Positions 17,211-27,825 of a stretch of DNA of 42,182 nucleotides are shown one piece after another. The translations under genes and the position numbers were made by a program. Position 1 is the first letter of the stretch. Each line of letters starts with the position of its first letter. This stretch comes from Bacteroidia bacterium. Its GTDB lineage: Bacteria > Bacteroidota > Bacteroidia > Bacteroidales > VadinHA17. The stretch is taken from contig JAPLEB010000111.1 of NCBI GenBank assembly GCA_026391555.1, forward strand, positions 1 to 42,182, given 5' to 3'. Under the pieces are notes generated by a model, which was not told the origin of the DNA, did not search any database, and saw only the letters and a program-made list of their open reading frames with translations.

Positions 17211-17274
17211 CCGGGAATAATATGTATTACTTTAAATATACAAAAGCTTTCCGGGGAACCGGGAAGCTTTTTTT
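17211..17274 (+). terminator. ilv attenuator: antiterminator option and intrinsic terminator
   Basis: Terminator: AAAGCTTTCCGG (17243-17254), loop GGAA, CCGGGAAGCTTT (17259-17270), then more T to 17274; 12 pairs with one G-U. Competing structure: CCGGGAA at 17211-17217, directly after the leader stop, can pair with TTTCCGG at 17248-17254 (one G-U) and so break the terminator. A ribosome that reaches the leader stop would cover 17211-17217 and favour termination; one stalled at Ile/Leu codons would leave it free. This is inference from pairing. Confidence 0.82.
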
Positions 17275-17291
17275 AATATGATTATTACAAT

Positions 17292-19118
17292 ATGAAGAAT
17301 CCACTCAAGAGTTCAAAGACAACAACAGACAGAAATATGGCTGGGGCCAGAAGCCTATGGCGTGCAAACGGGATGAAGGAAGAACAGTTTGGGAAACCGG
17401 TTATCGCTATTGTCAACTCATTTTCCCAGTTTGTTCCGGGACATGTTCACCTGCATGAAATTGGACAGGTCGTTAAAAAAGAGATTGAGAAGAGAGGGCT
17501 TTTTGCTGCAGAATTCAATACAATAGCTATTGATGATGGCATTGCAATGGGACACGGCGGTATGCTCTACTCCCTGCCTTCCAGAGAACTTATAGCTGAT
17601 AGTGTTGAATATGTATGTAATGCTCACCTGGCCGATGCCATGATCTGCATAAGTAATTGCGATAAGATCACCCCGGGAATGCTTATGGCCGCGATGAGAC
17701 TTAACATACCTGCTGTATTTGTATCGGGTGGGCCAATGGAAGCCGGCCGTTATAAAAACAAATATATTGACCTTGTAGATGCAATGGTCGCATCTGCTGA
17801 TAATAATATAAGCGATAATGATCTGGATGGTATTGAAAAAGCTGCCTGTCCAACATGTGGCTCATGCTCAGGAATGTTCACCGCGAACTCCATGAATTGT
17901 CTTAATGAAGCCTTAGGACTGGCACTTCCCGGAAACGGGACCATTGTTGCAACCCACCAGAACCGGGTGAAGCTGTTTGAAAGAGCAGCTGGATTGATAG
18001 TTGATCTGGCCAACAGATATTACAATGAAGGTGATGAGTCGGTTCTTCCGCGCTCTATAGCAACCAGAGAGGCATTTATGAATGCAATGTCGCTCGATAT
18101 AGCAATGGGTGGATCCACCAACACTGTTCTTCATCTTCTTGCCATTGCTCATGAAGCGGGTGTTAATTTTACGATGAAAGATATTGATGAACTTTCCCGT
18201 ATAATTCCCAATATCTGCAAAGTAGCCCCGAGCTCACAATATCATGTTCAGGATGTTAACCGCGCAGGCGGAATTTTATCCATTATGGGTGAACTGGAAC
18301 GCGGTAACCTGATAAACAGCTCTGTAAAACGGGTAGATTATCCAACTCTTCATGATGCTATCTCCGACTGGGATATTCAGGGTGGTAAGGCGCAACCTGT
18401 TGCTTTTGATTTTTTCAGAAGTGCACCTTCAATGGAAAAAAGCCTGAAAATGGCTTCTCACAATACTACTTATAAAGATCTTGATACCGATAGAGAAAAT
18501 GGATGCATCAGGTCAGTAAAACATCCCTACAGCAAAGATGGCGGTCTCGCTATACTTTATGGAAATATTGCAAGAAAAGGATGTATAGTTAAAACTGCCG
18601 GTATTAATTCATCGCTGTTTTCATTCACAGGTAACGCCATAATATTTGAATCGCAGGAAGACGCTGTTGACGGGATTCTGAACGGGGTCGTGAAAGCCGG
18701 TGATGTAATTGTTATTAGATATGAAGGTCCTAAAGGAGGTCCGGGTATGCAGGAGATGCTCTACCCTACTTCATATCTCAAATCAAAGGGGCTCGATAAA
18801 AGATGTGCTCTTATTACCGATGGCCGGTTTTCAGGAGGTACCTCAGGCTTGTCTATCGGGCATGTATCTCCCGAAGCAGCAGCAGGTGGTGAACTGGCTT
18901 TACTCAGGACAGGAGATGGTATTGAAATAGATATTCCTGGCAGAAAAATAAATGTTTTATTATCTGATAATGAACTTAAAAAAAGAGAGAAAGAAGAGAA
19001 ACTAAAAGGCGACAGAGCTTTTAAGCCGGAAGCCCGTAACAGGGAAATCCCTTCATCGCTGAAGGCTTATGCTGCTTATGTAAGTTCGGCAGACCTTGGG
19101 GCAGTAAGGCTAATCTAA
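17292..19118 (+). CDS. ilvD: Dihydroxy-acid dehydratase
   Basis: Converts 2,3-dihydroxy-3-methylbutanoate or -pentanoate to the 2-keto acids that lead to Val, Leu and Ile. 608 aa, normal for the E. coli-like form. Iron-sulfur cysteines: Cys123 in SNCDKITPG and the cluster Cys186/189/192 in [16 protein letters not shown]. The early site reads [13 protein letters not shown], without the extra Cys of the [2Fe-2S] plant/cyanobacterial type, so an oxygen-sensitive [4Fe-4S] enzyme is likely. The C-terminal [11 protein letters not shown] block is present. First structural gene after the attenuator, 17 bases beyond the terminator T-run. ilvB follows after about 108 bases. Confidence 0.98.
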   Translation: MKNPLKSSKTTTDRNMAGARSLWRANGMKEEQFGKPVIAIVNSFSQFVPGHVHLHEIGQVVKKEIEKRGLFAAEFNTIAIDDGIAMGHGGMLYSLPSRELIADSVEYVCNAHLADAMICISNCDKITPGMLMAAMRLNIPAVFVSGGPMEAGRYKNKYIDLVDAMVASADNNISDNDLDGIEKAACPTCGSCSGMFTANSMNCLNEALGLALPGNGTIVATHQNRVKLFERAAGLIVDLANRYYNEGDESVLPRSIATREAFMNAMSLDIAMGGSTNTVLHLLAIAHEAGVNFTMKDIDELSRIIPNICKVAPSSQYHVQDVNRAGGILSIMGELERGNLINSSVKRVDYPTLHDAISDWDIQGGKAQPVAFDFFRSAPSMEKSLKMASHNTTYKDLDTDRENGCIRSVKHPYSKDGGLAILYGNIARKGCIVKTAGINSSLFSFTGNAIIFESQEDAVDGILNGVVKAGDVIVIRYEGPKGGPGMQEMLYPTSYLKSKGLDKRCALITDGRFSGGTSGLSIGHVSPEAAAGGELALLRTGDGIEIDIPGRKINVLLSDNELKKREKEEKLKGDRAFKPEARNREIPSSLKAYAAYVSSADLGAVRLI

Positions 19119-19165
19119 GACAAATGACAAAAGTGGTTTTTATGATCCCCTCCTGGGAGAGCCTG

Positions 19166-19181
19166 CCCCGCTTCGGCGGGG
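19166..19181. repeat. CCCCGC-TTCG-GCGGGG hairpin between ilvD and ilvB
   Basis: Second copy of the TTCG-loop GC hairpin seen at 16587-16600, followed by ggttaggggtgggtt. It lies within the operon and lacks a T-run, so it probably does not terminate; it may affect mRNA stability. Confidence 0.5.
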
Positions 19182-19226
19182 GGTTAGGGGTGGGTTAAAA
19201 CTTTGATAAAAGACAATTATTACTAT

Positions 19227-20966
19227 ATGAAGACAGAAAAGAAAATAAAACAAACAACCGTACAAGTCAATGGACAAGAACATATTACAGGAGCAGAAGC
19301 GCTTTTACAATGCCTGATTGAGGAGGGTGTGGATACTATTTTTGGCTATCCCGGCGGCGCTATAATGCCTGTTTATGATGCGCTTCTCAATTACGAAGGA
19401 AAGCTCCGGCACATTCTTACCCGGCATGAACAGGGAGCTGCTCATGCAGCCCAGGCATATTCAATGACAACCGACAAACCTGGAATTTGCTTTGCTACGT
19501 CAGGACCCGGCGCTACCAACCTTGTGACCGGAATTGCCAATGCTTTTCTTGATTCAGTCCCGGTGGTATTTATCACAGCACAGGTAACATCGGGGCTTAT
19601 CGGCACAGATGCATTTCAGGAGACTGATATAATCGGCGTTTCAATGCCGGTAACAAAATGGAACTGCCAGGTAAAAAAGCCACAGGATATACCAGATACA
19701 ATTGCTAAAGCTTTTTATATCGCAAAATCAGGTCGTCCCGGACCGGTTCTGATTGATATAACGAAAGATGCCCAGCTTGAAAAACTACATTTCAAGTACA
19801 AAAAATGCGACTATATAAGAAGCTATAACCCCCTCATACCATTGCATATAAAGGCAATAGAATCAGCTGCAATCATGATTAACCATGCCGAAAGACCTTT
19901 GATTCTTGCCGGCCATGGAGTGCTTCTGTCAAGAGCAGAGAAAGAATTGAAGACATTTGCAGAAAAAACGGGAATCCCTGTTGCATCAACTTTACTTGGT
20001 CTGTCAGCATTCCCCTCTGATCACCGGTTGTTCACCGGAATGCTTGGCATGCATGGCAACTATGGGCCGAATCTTCTCACAAATGAAGCTGACCTGATAA
20101 TAGCTGTCGGAATGCGTTTCGATGACCGCGTTACAGGGAATCTTAAGAAATATGCAAAAAAAGCAACCATAATTCATATTGAGATCGATGAGGCTGAGAT
20201 AAATAAAAATGTCCAGGTTGATGTCGAAATAAATAATGATGCAAAGGAGGTTCTTAAGTACCTCATCCCCCTGGTTAAAGAGAACTCTTTTGAACAATGG
20301 ATCAGAGAATTCCGGATTTGTGATAAGACTGAATATGAAAAAGTTATCAAACCAGAAACGAAACCTGAAAAAGGTGAGATAAGGATGGGTGAGGTTGTGA
20401 GACTGGTATCAGAACTGACAAAGGGTGATGCAATAATTGTTACAGATGTCGGACAGAATCAGATGTTTGCTGCCCGCTATTACAAATTTACTCAACCAAA
20501 CAGCCTGGTCACTTCAGGTGGAATGGGAACAATGGGATTCGGCCTTCCGGCAGCTGTAGGCGCTAAAATAGGGAGCCCGGATAAACCTGTTATTGCATTC
20601 CTGGGAGATGGAGGTTTCCAGATGACAATACAGGAACTTGGAACTATATTACACTATAATATACCTGTTAAAATAATAATTCTTAATAATAGTTTCCTGG
20701 GAATGGTGCGTCAGTGGCAGGATATGTTTTTCAAAAAAAGATATGCTTCAACAGAATTGATAAATCCCGATTTTGTAATGATAGCTAATGGCTTTAGCAT
20801 TCCGGCAAAAAGGGTTTCAAAAAGAGAAGAACTGAAAGATTCCCTGATAGAAATGCTTGCGGCAAAAGGGCCTTACCTGCTCGACATAACAGTGGAGAAG
20901 GAAGGTAATGTCTTTCCTATGGTAGAACCCGGATCATCCGTTTCCGAAGTAAGATTAACGTATTAA
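19227..20966 (+). CDS. ilvB: Acetolactate synthase large (catalytic) subunit
   Basis: Thiamine-diphosphate enzyme that joins pyruvate with pyruvate or 2-ketobutyrate. The ATG at 19227 gives 579 aa and is preferred over an in-frame TTG at 19203, which would add eight residues. The catalytic Glu is in RHEQGAAHAAQAY near residue 53; the FAD/middle domain is about 190-330; the TPP signature GDGGFQMT...NN (GDGGFQMTIQEL to IILNNSFLGM) is near 455-485. WQDMFF near 497 is the herbicide-site region. The small subunit follows after 41 bases. Confidence 0.97.
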   Translation: MKTEKKIKQTTVQVNGQEHITGAEALLQCLIEEGVDTIFGYPGGAIMPVYDALLNYEGKLRHILTRHEQGAAHAAQAYSMTTDKPGICFATSGPGATNLVTGIANAFLDSVPVVFITAQVTSGLIGTDAFQETDIIGVSMPVTKWNCQVKKPQDIPDTIAKAFYIAKSGRPGPVLIDITKDAQLEKLHFKYKKCDYIRSYNPLIPLHIKAIESAAIMINHAERPLILAGHGVLLSRAEKELKTFAEKTGIPVASTLLGLSAFPSDHRLFTGMLGMHGNYGPNLLTNEADLIIAVGMRFDDRVTGNLKKYAKKATIIHIEIDEAEINKNVQVDVEINNDAKEVLKYLIPLVKENSFEQWIREFRICDKTEYEKVIKPETKPEKGEIRMGEVVRLVSELTKGDAIIVTDVGQNQMFAARYYKFTQPNSLVTSGGMGTMGFGLPAAVGAKIGSPDKPVIAFLGDGGFQMTIQELGTILHYNIPVKIIILNNSFLGMVRQWQDMFFKKRYASTELINPDFVMIANGFSIPAKRVSKREELKDSLIEMLAAKGPYLLDITVEKEGNVFPMVEPGSSVSEVRLTY

Positions 20967-21007
20967 CAATAAAATAAAGAGAAAATCAAAAGCAAATAAT
21001 ACATTAA

Positions 21008-21568
21008 ATGAAACAGGAATTTACGATATCGCTATTCACCGAGGATCATATAGGGATACTTGGCCAGATAACAATAATATTAACACGAAGGCAGATAAAT
21101 ATTGATAGTTTCACCGCCTCGGAATCGGCAGTAAAAGGGGTATACCTACTCACTATCGTTGTGAAAACAACAAGTGAGATGATACAGAAAGTGGCCAGAC
21201 AGATGGAAAAGCTGGTTGATGTCTTAAAAGTTTTTGTACATACCTCCGACCAGATTATTTACCAGGAGATTGCCCTGTTTAAAGTTACAACAAATGCGTT
21301 GATGTCAGGAAACATTATTGATAATATTGTCCGTGCTCATCATGCACGTATTCTTGAGGTTTCACCCGAATACATCGTAATTGAAAAAACAGGTCACAAG
21401 GCAGAGATATCTGAATTACTTACCCAGCTTGAGCCATATGGTGTGTTGCAGTTTGCAAAATCAGGCAGAGTAGCTATTACAAAGCAGGTGAAGGAGTTAA
21501 ATTCATATCTGAAGGAAATGGATGAAGCAAATCGCTATAAACCCGAAACAATAGAAGTTATTAATTAA
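21008..21568 (+). CDS. ilvN: Acetolactate synthase small (regulatory) subunit
   Basis: 186 aa. An N-terminal ACT domain (about 4-78: FTISLFTEDHIGILGQITIIL, INIDSFTASES) binds the feedback inhibitor, normally valine; the C-terminal half (about 84-165) is the family's second regulatory domain (GRVAI near the end). It stimulates and controls the large subunit encoded just upstream. ilvC follows after 23 bases. Confidence 0.95.
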   Translation: MKQEFTISLFTEDHIGILGQITIILTRRQINIDSFTASESAVKGVYLLTIVVKTTSEMIQKVARQMEKLVDVLKVFVHTSDQIIYQEIALFKVTTNALMSGNIIDNIVRAHHARILEVSPEYIVIEKTGHKAEISELLTQLEPYGVLQFAKSGRVAITKQVKELNSYLKEMDEANRYKPETIEVIN

Positions 21569-21591
21569 TACAAATTTAAATACTTAAGATC

Positions 21592-22638
21592 ATGGCAAAA
21601 ATTGATTTTGGCGGTGTCATCGAGAATGTTGTAACAAGAGAAGAGTTTCCACTTTCAAAAGCCCGCGAAGTTCTTAAAAATGAAATCGTTGCAGTTATTG
21701 GTTATGGTGTTCAGGGGCCGGCACAGGCTATGAACATGAAGGATAACGGCATTAATGTAATTATCGGACAGGCTCCTGAGTTTAAAGCCGACTGGGACAA
21801 AGCCATTAAAGACGGTTTTGTACCTGGAAAAACACTCTTTCCGATTGAGGAAGCTGCAAAAAAAGGTACAATTATTCAATATCTGGTTTCAGATGCTGCA
21901 CAACGTATAATATGGCCAAAACTTAAACCATGTCTTAATGAAGGAGATGCACTCTATTTTTCCCATGGGTTTTCTATCACCTATAAAGAACACACCGGAG
22001 TGATTCCCCCTGCAAATGTTGATGTTATTCTCTGTGCACCAAAAGGTTCAGGGACAAGCGTCCGACGAAATTTCCTTGCCGGAGCAGGTATTAACTCAAG
22101 TTTTTCAGTTTTTCAGGATTTTACAGGAAAAGCTGAAGAACGGACGATTGCTCTGGGTATTGCAATTGGTTCAGGTTATCTGTTCCCTACAACTTTTGAA
22201 CAGGAAGTTTTTAGCGATCTGACAGGAGAGCGCGGTGTATTAATGGGAGCTCTGGCAGGCATAATGGACGCTCAATATCAGGTACTTCGTCAGAATGGCC
22301 ACAGCCCATCGGAAGCCTTTAACGAAACTGTCGAAGAATTAACACAGAGTTTAATTCGCCTGGTTGATGAAAACGGGATGGACTGGATGTATGCAAACTG
22401 CAGTGCAACGGCACAGCGCGGGGCTCTCGACTGGCGTCCGAAATTCAAAGCGGCAACGCTTCCTGTTTTTACAGAACTGTATCAGAAAGTCAAATCCGGC
22501 GAAGAATGTGTCAGAGTTCTTAAATCAACCGGCGCTGTAAATTATAAAGAGGTACTCGATGGCGAACTGAAAGAACTTGGTAATTCAGAAATGTGGAGAG
22601 CAGGTGCTGCAGTGAGAAAACTCAGACCGGTGAAATAG
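21592..22638 (+). CDS. ilvC: Ketol-acid reductoisomerase
   Basis: Isomerises and reduces acetolactate or acetohydroxybutyrate to the dihydroxy acids. 348 aa, class I length as in other Bacteroidota. Nucleotide-binding GYGVQGPAQA near residues 38-47. The Mg-binding Asp and Glu are in DLTGERGVLMGALAG near 210, and YANCSATAQRGALDW is near 270. The cofactor loop after the Rossmann motif reads IIGQAPEFKADW; NADPH versus NADH preference cannot be settled from it. Confidence 0.97.
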   Translation: MAKIDFGGVIENVVTREEFPLSKAREVLKNEIVAVIGYGVQGPAQAMNMKDNGINVIIGQAPEFKADWDKAIKDGFVPGKTLFPIEEAAKKGTIIQYLVSDAAQRIIWPKLKPCLNEGDALYFSHGFSITYKEHTGVIPPANVDVILCAPKGSGTSVRRNFLAGAGINSSFSVFQDFTGKAEERTIALGIAIGSGYLFPTTFEQEVFSDLTGERGVLMGALAGIMDAQYQVLRQNGHSPSEAFNETVEELTQSLIRLVDENGMDWMYANCSATAQRGALDWRPKFKAATLPVFTELYQKVKSGEECVRVLKSTGAVNYKEVLDGELKELGNSEMWRAGAAVRKLRPVK

Positions 22639-22664
22639 TAAACTTTTACAAATAACTGATAAAA

Positions 22665-24158
22665 ATGGACGATAAGGTCATTATTTTCGATACCACCCTC
22701 AGGGATGGAGAACAGGTACCCGGATGCCAGTTAAATACGATTGAAAAGATTGAAGTTGCTCAGGCCCTTGAAGCTCTGGGTGTCGATGTGATTGAAGCCG
22801 GCTTCCCCGTTTCAAGCCCCGGAGATTTCAAATCGGTGGTCGAAATATCGAAAGCGATTTCAAACCCTGTGATCTGCGCTCTTACCCGGGCCGTCAAAAA
22901 AGATATTGAGGTGGCTGCTGAAGCACTTCAATATGCAAAAAGAAAAAGGATACATACCGGAATCGGCACTTCCCCTTTTCACATTAAATATAAGATCAAG
23001 ACAACTCCCGAAGAGATTCTGAAAAGAGCTGCTGACGCCGTTAAATACGCCAGAAAATTTGTGGATGATGTGGAGTTCTATGCCGAAGATGCAGGTAGAA
23101 GTGAAAACGAATTCCTTGCAAAAGTTATCGAAGCCGTAATAAAGGCAGGAGCTACGGTTGTAAATATCCCTGACACTACCGGTTACTGCCTGCCCGAAGA
23201 ATACGGACAGAAGATCAGGTATCTTAAAGAAAATGTTCCTAATATCGACAAAGCCACAATCTCAACACATTGCCACAATGATCTTGGCATGGCAACAGCC
23301 AACACGATGATGGGAATTATCAATGGGGCAAGACAGGTTGAGGTGACAATAAACGGTATCGGCGAGAGAGCCGGTAACACATCTTTGGAGGAGGTGGCAA
23401 TGATAATAAAAAGTCACCATAACCTCAATTTAAGAACTGATATTAATACAAAACTGATCTTTAGTACCAGCCGGCTTGTTTCAAACCTCATGAGCATGCC
23501 CGTGCAGGCAAATAAAGCTATTGTCGGGAGAAACGCATTTTCTCACTCTTCAGGTATTCACCAGGATGGTGTTTTGAAAAACAGAGAAAACTATGAAATC
23601 ATTGATCCTGTTGAGGTTGGAATAAGAGAATCTTCAATTATCCTGACTGCCCGAAGTGGCAGGGCAGCTCTTAATCACCACCTTGAATTATTAGGATTTA
23701 ATTTTGGAAAAGAGGAACTTGACGATATTTACCATCGTTTTCTTCTGCTTGCAGATAAAAAGAAAGATATCAACGATGAAGATATAAAAATTCTTGCCGG
23801 TACCGTTTTTCAGGGAGAAAAATCGCTTAAACTAGACCTCCTGCAGGTTTCATGCGGAAAATCATTAATTCCGGTTGCAACAGTCGGTGTAAAAATAAAT
23901 GGTGAAGTACATTTTTCAACTGCATCCGGCAACGGACCAATCGATGCAGCTTTCACAGCTGTTAAACATCTGATCAGCAAAACTGTACATCTCGAAGAAT
24001 TTCTGATTCAGGCCATTACAAAAGGCAGCGACGACATCGGGAAGGTGCACATCCAGGTTGAGCACCAGGGAAAGATATATTACGGTTTCTCGGCTAACAC
24101 TGATATAATAACTGCTTCGGTTGAAGCCTTTATCGACGCTATTGCAAAAATACAATAG
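22665..24158 (+). CDS. leuA: 2-isopropylmalate synthase
   Basis: First step of leucine synthesis: acetyl-CoA plus 2-ketoisovalerate. 497 aa. DRE-TIM barrel start [16 protein letters not shown] at about 8-23, metal site [14 protein letters not shown] near 205, linker with [11 protein letters not shown]-type motif near 225, and a C-terminal leucine-binding regulatory domain (about 375-495; [18 protein letters not shown]). It ends in TAG directly followed by an ATG that is out of frame with leuC (see the leuC start). A second, different family member is encoded at 26221. Confidence 0.96.
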   Translation: MDDKVIIFDTTLRDGEQVPGCQLNTIEKIEVAQALEALGVDVIEAGFPVSSPGDFKSVVEISKAISNPVICALTRAVKKDIEVAAEALQYAKRKRIHTGIGTSPFHIKYKIKTTPEEILKRAADAVKYARKFVDDVEFYAEDAGRSENEFLAKVIEAVIKAGATVVNIPDTTGYCLPEEYGQKIRYLKENVPNIDKATISTHCHNDLGMATANTMMGIINGARQVEVTINGIGERAGNTSLEEVAMIIKSHHNLNLRTDINTKLIFSTSRLVSNLMSMPVQANKAIVGRNAFSHSSGIHQDGVLKNRENYEIIDPVEVGIRESSIILTARSGRAALNHHLELLGFNFGKEELDDIYHRFLLLADKKKDINDEDIKILAGTVFQGEKSLKLDLLQVSCGKSLIPVATVGVKINGEVHFSTASGNGPIDAAFTAVKHLISKTVHLEEFLIQAITKGSDDIGKVHIQVEHQGKIYYGFSANTDIITASVEAFIDAIAKIQ

Positions 24159-24196
24159 ATGAATTTGAAAATTTGAAAATTTTGAAAATTTTGAAA
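24159..24196 (+). repeat. TTGAAAATT tandem repeat at the leuC start
   Basis: Units TTGAAAAT (24165-24172), TTGAAAATT (24173-24181), TTGAAAATT (24182-24190) and a partial TTGAAA (24191-24196). The first unit is one T short. The ATG at 24159, immediately after the leuA stop, runs ATG AAT TTG AAA ATT TGA and ends; with one more T it would read straight into leuC. Confidence 0.85.
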
Positions 24197-25615
24197 CCAA
24201 AAACTCTTTTTGACAAAATCTGGGATGGACATGTAGTCCGATCCATTGAAGATGGACCCGATGTTCTTTACATCGACCTGCATTACATCCATGAGGTTAC
24301 CAGTCCACAGGCATTTAATGGTCTGAAAGAACGGGGCATACAGGTATTCCGGCCCGGTAAAACTTTTGCAACTGCCGACCATAACATACCGACTAAAGAC
24401 CAGCATCTGCAGATCCGCGACGAATTATCCCGCACACAGGTAGAGAGACTAAGCGAAAATTGCCGTAAACATGGTATAGAATTGTTCGGTCTGAACCATC
24501 CCAAAAACGGGATTGTCCATGTTATTGGTCCAGAGCTGGGTTACACCCTCCCCGGAATGACAATTGTTTGCGGCGACAGTCATACATCAACCCATGGTGC
24601 ATTCGGGACGATAGCATTCGGGATCGGAACAAGTGAAGTTGAGATGGTTCTGGCAACCCAGTGCATACTTCAGCCAAAACCCAAAAAGATGAGAATCACC
24701 ATTAATGGCAATCTTCATAAAGGGGTGACTTCGAAAGATATAATCATGTATATCATCTCAGAGATATCAACAGGCGGGGCAACAGGCTATTTTGTCGAGT
24801 ATTGTGGTTCAGTAATAAAAAGCCTTAGCATGGAAGCAAGGATGACAATATGCAATATGAGCATCGAGATGGGAGCACGAGGCGGATTAATAGCGCCGGA
24901 TGAAACTACTTTCGATTATATGAAGCAACTTCCTTCACTCCCCGGAATAGCTGACCTGGAATCATCTGTTAATCAGTGGAAAAAACTTAAAAGTGATCCT
25001 GATGCCTCCTTCGACCGCGAACTTGAGTTTGATGCCTCTTCAATAAACCCTATGATAACTTATGGTACCAATCCCGGTATGGGAATGGCAATAGACGAAT
25101 CAATTCCGATAGCAGAAAATAAAAATAAGGAAGCATCTTCATCTTATTTAAAATCACTTGATTATATGGGTTTTAGACCCGGGATGAAGCTTCTTGGGCA
25201 CGCGATAGATTATGTATTTATTGGGAGTTGCACGAATGGACGGATTGAGGACTTCAGGGCATTTGCACAAATTATCAGGGGAAGGAAAAAAGCCGCTAAT
25301 GTAACTGCTTTGATTGTTCCCGGTTCCAAAAAGGTAGAAGAACAAATGGCTGCTGAAGGGCTGATAGAAATATATATAAATGCAGGCTTTAAAGTTAGAC
25401 AACCCGGATGCTCTTCGTGTCTGGCAATGAACGATGATAAAATCCCGGAAGGGAAATATGCAGTGTCAACTTCAAACAGAAACTTCGAGGGAAGACAGGG
25501 CCCGGGTGCAAGGACAATACTTGCCAGTCCGCTCACAGCAGCTGCTGCAGCTATAACCGGCAGGATATCCGATCCAAGAGAATTTATGAATGAAGAAAAC
25601 AACCTCAAATTATAA
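24173..25615 (+). CDS. leuC: 3-isopropylmalate dehydratase large subunit
   Basis: Aconitase-type [4Fe-4S] enzyme subunit that interconverts 2- and 3-isopropylmalate with LeuD. Up to 480 aa from TTG at 24173; TTG at 24182 or 24191 is also possible, and the last would give the usual start [15 protein letters not shown]. No in-frame ATG precedes the conserved part. Motifs: [14 protein letters not shown]-like [13 protein letters not shown] near 138, FIGSCTNGR near 347 (cluster Cys), and [11 protein letters not shown] near 408 (other two cluster Cys). LeuD starts 6 bases later. The unusual start region could reduce translation or reflect an indel. Confidence 0.93.
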   Translation: MKILKILKPKTLFDKIWDGHVVRSIEDGPDVLYIDLHYIHEVTSPQAFNGLKERGIQVFRPGKTFATADHNIPTKDQHLQIRDELSRTQVERLSENCRKHGIELFGLNHPKNGIVHVIGPELGYTLPGMTIVCGDSHTSTHGAFGTIAFGIGTSEVEMVLATQCILQPKPKKMRITINGNLHKGVTSKDIIMYIISEISTGGATGYFVEYCGSVIKSLSMEARMTICNMSIEMGARGGLIAPDETTFDYMKQLPSLPGIADLESSVNQWKKLKSDPDASFDRELEFDASSINPMITYGTNPGMGMAIDESIPIAENKNKEASSSYLKSLDYMGFRPGMKLLGHAIDYVFIGSCTNGRIEDFRAFAQIIRGRKKAANVTALIVPGSKKVEEQMAAEGLIEIYINAGFKVRQPGCSSCLAMNDDKIPEGKYAVSTSNRNFEGRQGPGARTILASPLTAAAAAITGRISDPREFMNEENNLKL

Positions 25616-25621
25616 TCTGTT

Positions 25622-26224
25622 ATGCCAAAAGTTAAATTTTCTATACTCGAGTCAACCTGTGTTCCGCTTCCATTCGAAAATGTCGATACCGATCAGATTA
25701 TACCGGCAAGGTTTTTAAGTGCAACTTCAAGGGAAGGCTTCGGAGATAATCTATTCCGCGACTGGAGATACACGAAGACTGGTGAGAAAAACAGTGAGTT
25801 TGTTCTGAATAATCCAAAATTCAGAGGGAAGGTTCTTGTTGCCGGAAAAAATTTCGGTAGCGGATCAAGTCGCGAACATGCAGTCTGGGCTATTTTTGAC
25901 TATGGGTTCAGGGCAGTGGTATCGAGCTTTTTTGCAGATATCTTCATGAATAATTCCCTTAATAACGGCCTTCTTCCTATTGTAATTCCTGAAGAACTTC
26001 TAATAAAACTTCAGGAACTGATTCAAAAGAACCCTGCCACAAAAGTTAAAATAGATATTGAGAAACAGACATTTACAATTATTCCCACCAAAGATTCCAT
26101 TAGATTCGCGATCAATCCATATAAGAAAGAATGTCTCCTAAAAGGACTCGATGATATCGATTTCCTTCTGAGTATGAAAAATGCAATTACCGGTTATGAG
26201 ATCAATAAAAGCTTTGTAAAATGA
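25622..26224 (+). CDS. leuD: 3-isopropylmalate dehydratase small subunit
   Basis: 200 aa partner of LeuC carrying the mobile swivel domain. NVDTDQIIPARFL at about 20-32 and the substrate-binding loop GKNFGSGSSREHAVWA at about 75-90 are both typical. Starts 6 bases after leuC and overlaps the next gene by 4 bases (ATGA), so translation is coupled. Confidence 0.97.
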   Translation: MPKVKFSILESTCVPLPFENVDTDQIIPARFLSATSREGFGDNLFRDWRYTKTGEKNSEFVLNNPKFRGKVLVAGKNFGSGSSREHAVWAIFDYGFRAVVSSFFADIFMNNSLNNGLLPIVIPEELLIKLQELIQKNPATKVKIDIEKQTFTIIPTKDSIRFAINPYKKECLLKGLDDIDFLLSMKNAITGYEINKSFVK

Positions 26225-27771
26225 GAGTTGAAATAATGGATACTACCCTCAGGGATGGGGAACAGATGCAGGGTGTGTCATACTCACCGCTCGAAAAGCT
26301 CCATATTGCCAAACTTCTTTTGAAAGATTTAAAAGTTGACCGCATTGAAGTGGCATCTGCACGCGTATCAACAGGCGAATTTGAAGCTATCAGGCAGATT
26401 ACAAACTGGGCCCGTCATAATAATCTCCACAGGAAAGTCGAGGTACTTGGTTTTGTTGACGGAGATATTTCGCTAAACTGGATAAATGATGCAGGAGGAA
26501 AGGTTATCAATCTTCTTTGCAAAGGGTCGCTCCGGCATCTCGAGAAACAATTGAGAAAAACACCCGAAAAGCATGTGAGTGATATTAAAGAAATTATCAC
26601 GAAAGCTGAGGTATTGGATATACAGGTAAATATCTATCTCGAGGATTGGTCGAACGGAATGATTAATTCGGAAGAGTATGTTTTTCACATGCTTGATTCG
26701 TTGAAGGATGAAAATATTGAAAGATTCATGCTTCCTGATACACTCGGTATACTTAATCCGGAACAAACCTTTACCTTCTGTAAAAAGATTGTTGACCGAT
26801 ATCCTGCGCTTCATTTTGATTTTCATGCACATAACGATTACGATCTGGCCGTTGCCAATGTATTTTCAGCAGTTAAAGCAGGTATTAAAGGGATTCACAC
26901 AACTGTTAACGGGCTCGGAGAAAGGGCCGGGAATGCTCCTCTTTCGAGTGTTATTGGTGTTTTGCGCGATCAGCTTGATGCAGAAACAGGGTTAAATGAA
27001 TATGAGATAACCAAAACAAGTAAAATAGTAGAGACATTCAGCGGAATACGTATCCCGGTGAATAAGCCCGTTATCGGGGAAAATGTTTTTACACAGACCT
27101 CTGGCATCCACGCTGATGGCGACAGTAAAGACAACCTGTATTATAATAACCTGATTCCTGAACGCTTCGGAAGAAAAAGGAAATATGCCCTCGGCAAACA
27201 ATCGGGCAAAGCAACAGTCAAAAAGAACCTTGAAGAGTTCGGACTGTTTCTTGACCCTGAATCGCTCAATAAAGTAACACAGAGAGTCATTGAACTTGGG
27301 GACAAAAAAGAAAATGTGACCACAGAAGATCTCCCCTTTATTATTGCAGATGTACTCGGTAATGAACAGATAAACTATAAGATCTTTATCAAAAACTATT
27401 CACTTTCCCTCTCTTATGGTTTAAAACCTTCTGCAAATATTCAGATAGAAATTGATGGTAATTTATACCAGGAAACCTCTTCAGGCGATGGGCAGTATGA
27501 TGCTTTTATGAAGGCATTACACGTAATTTATGATAACCTTGGGAAACAATACCCTGTACTAACTGACTACCAGGTATCAATACCTCCGGGAGGGAAAACT
27601 GATGCCCTCGTGGAAACAATTATTACATGGGATTTTAATGGTAAAGAATTCAAGACAAAAGGGTTGGATGCAGACCAGACTGAATCGGCTATAAAGGCAA
27701 CTGAGAGGATGCTGAATATTATTGAGAATAGTGAACTGAAAGAAAAGAAGAGTCTTATTGTTTCAATTTAA
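26221..27771 (+). CDS. Second 2-isopropylmalate/citramalate synthase-family enzyme (cimA-like)
   Basis: 516 aa, DRE-TIM metallolyase family: [16 protein letters not shown] at the start, metal site FHAHNDYDLAVANV near 200, NGLGERAGNAPLSS near 228, ETFSGIRIPVNKPVIGENVFTQTSGIHADG near 283-312, and a C-terminal LeuA-dimer regulatory domain (about 385-505; SSGDGQYDAFMKAL). It differs from the leuA of the same operon (HAHNDY in place of HCHNDL). Its place between leuD and leuB, with no threonine deaminase gene in the operon, suggests (R)-citramalate synthase: pyruvate plus acetyl-CoA towards 2-ketobutyrate and isoleucine, using LeuCD and LeuB. That is inference; it could instead be a second isopropylmalate synthase with different feedback. 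Confidence 0.85.
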   Translation: MRVEIMDTTLRDGEQMQGVSYSPLEKLHIAKLLLKDLKVDRIEVASARVSTGEFEAIRQITNWARHNNLHRKVEVLGFVDGDISLNWINDAGGKVINLLCKGSLRHLEKQLRKTPEKHVSDIKEIITKAEVLDIQVNIYLEDWSNGMINSEEYVFHMLDSLKDENIERFMLPDTLGILNPEQTFTFCKKIVDRYPALHFDFHAHNDYDLAVANVFSAVKAGIKGIHTTVNGLGERAGNAPLSSVIGVLRDQLDAETGLNEYEITKTSKIVETFSGIRIPVNKPVIGENVFTQTSGIHADGDSKDNLYYNNLIPERFGRKRKYALGKQSGKATVKKNLEEFGLFLDPESLNKVTQRVIELGDKKENVTTEDLPFIIADVLGNEQINYKIFIKNYSLSLSYGLKPSANIQIEIDGNLYQETSSGDGQYDAFMKALHVIYDNLGKQYPVLTDYQVSIPPGGKTDALVETIITWDFNGKEFKTKGLDADQTESAIKATERMLNIIENSELKEKKSLIVSI

Positions 27772-27825
27772 TTGTTAATGTTATAATTACACTTCAAATA
27801 AATAACCTTTTATAGAAATATACTT

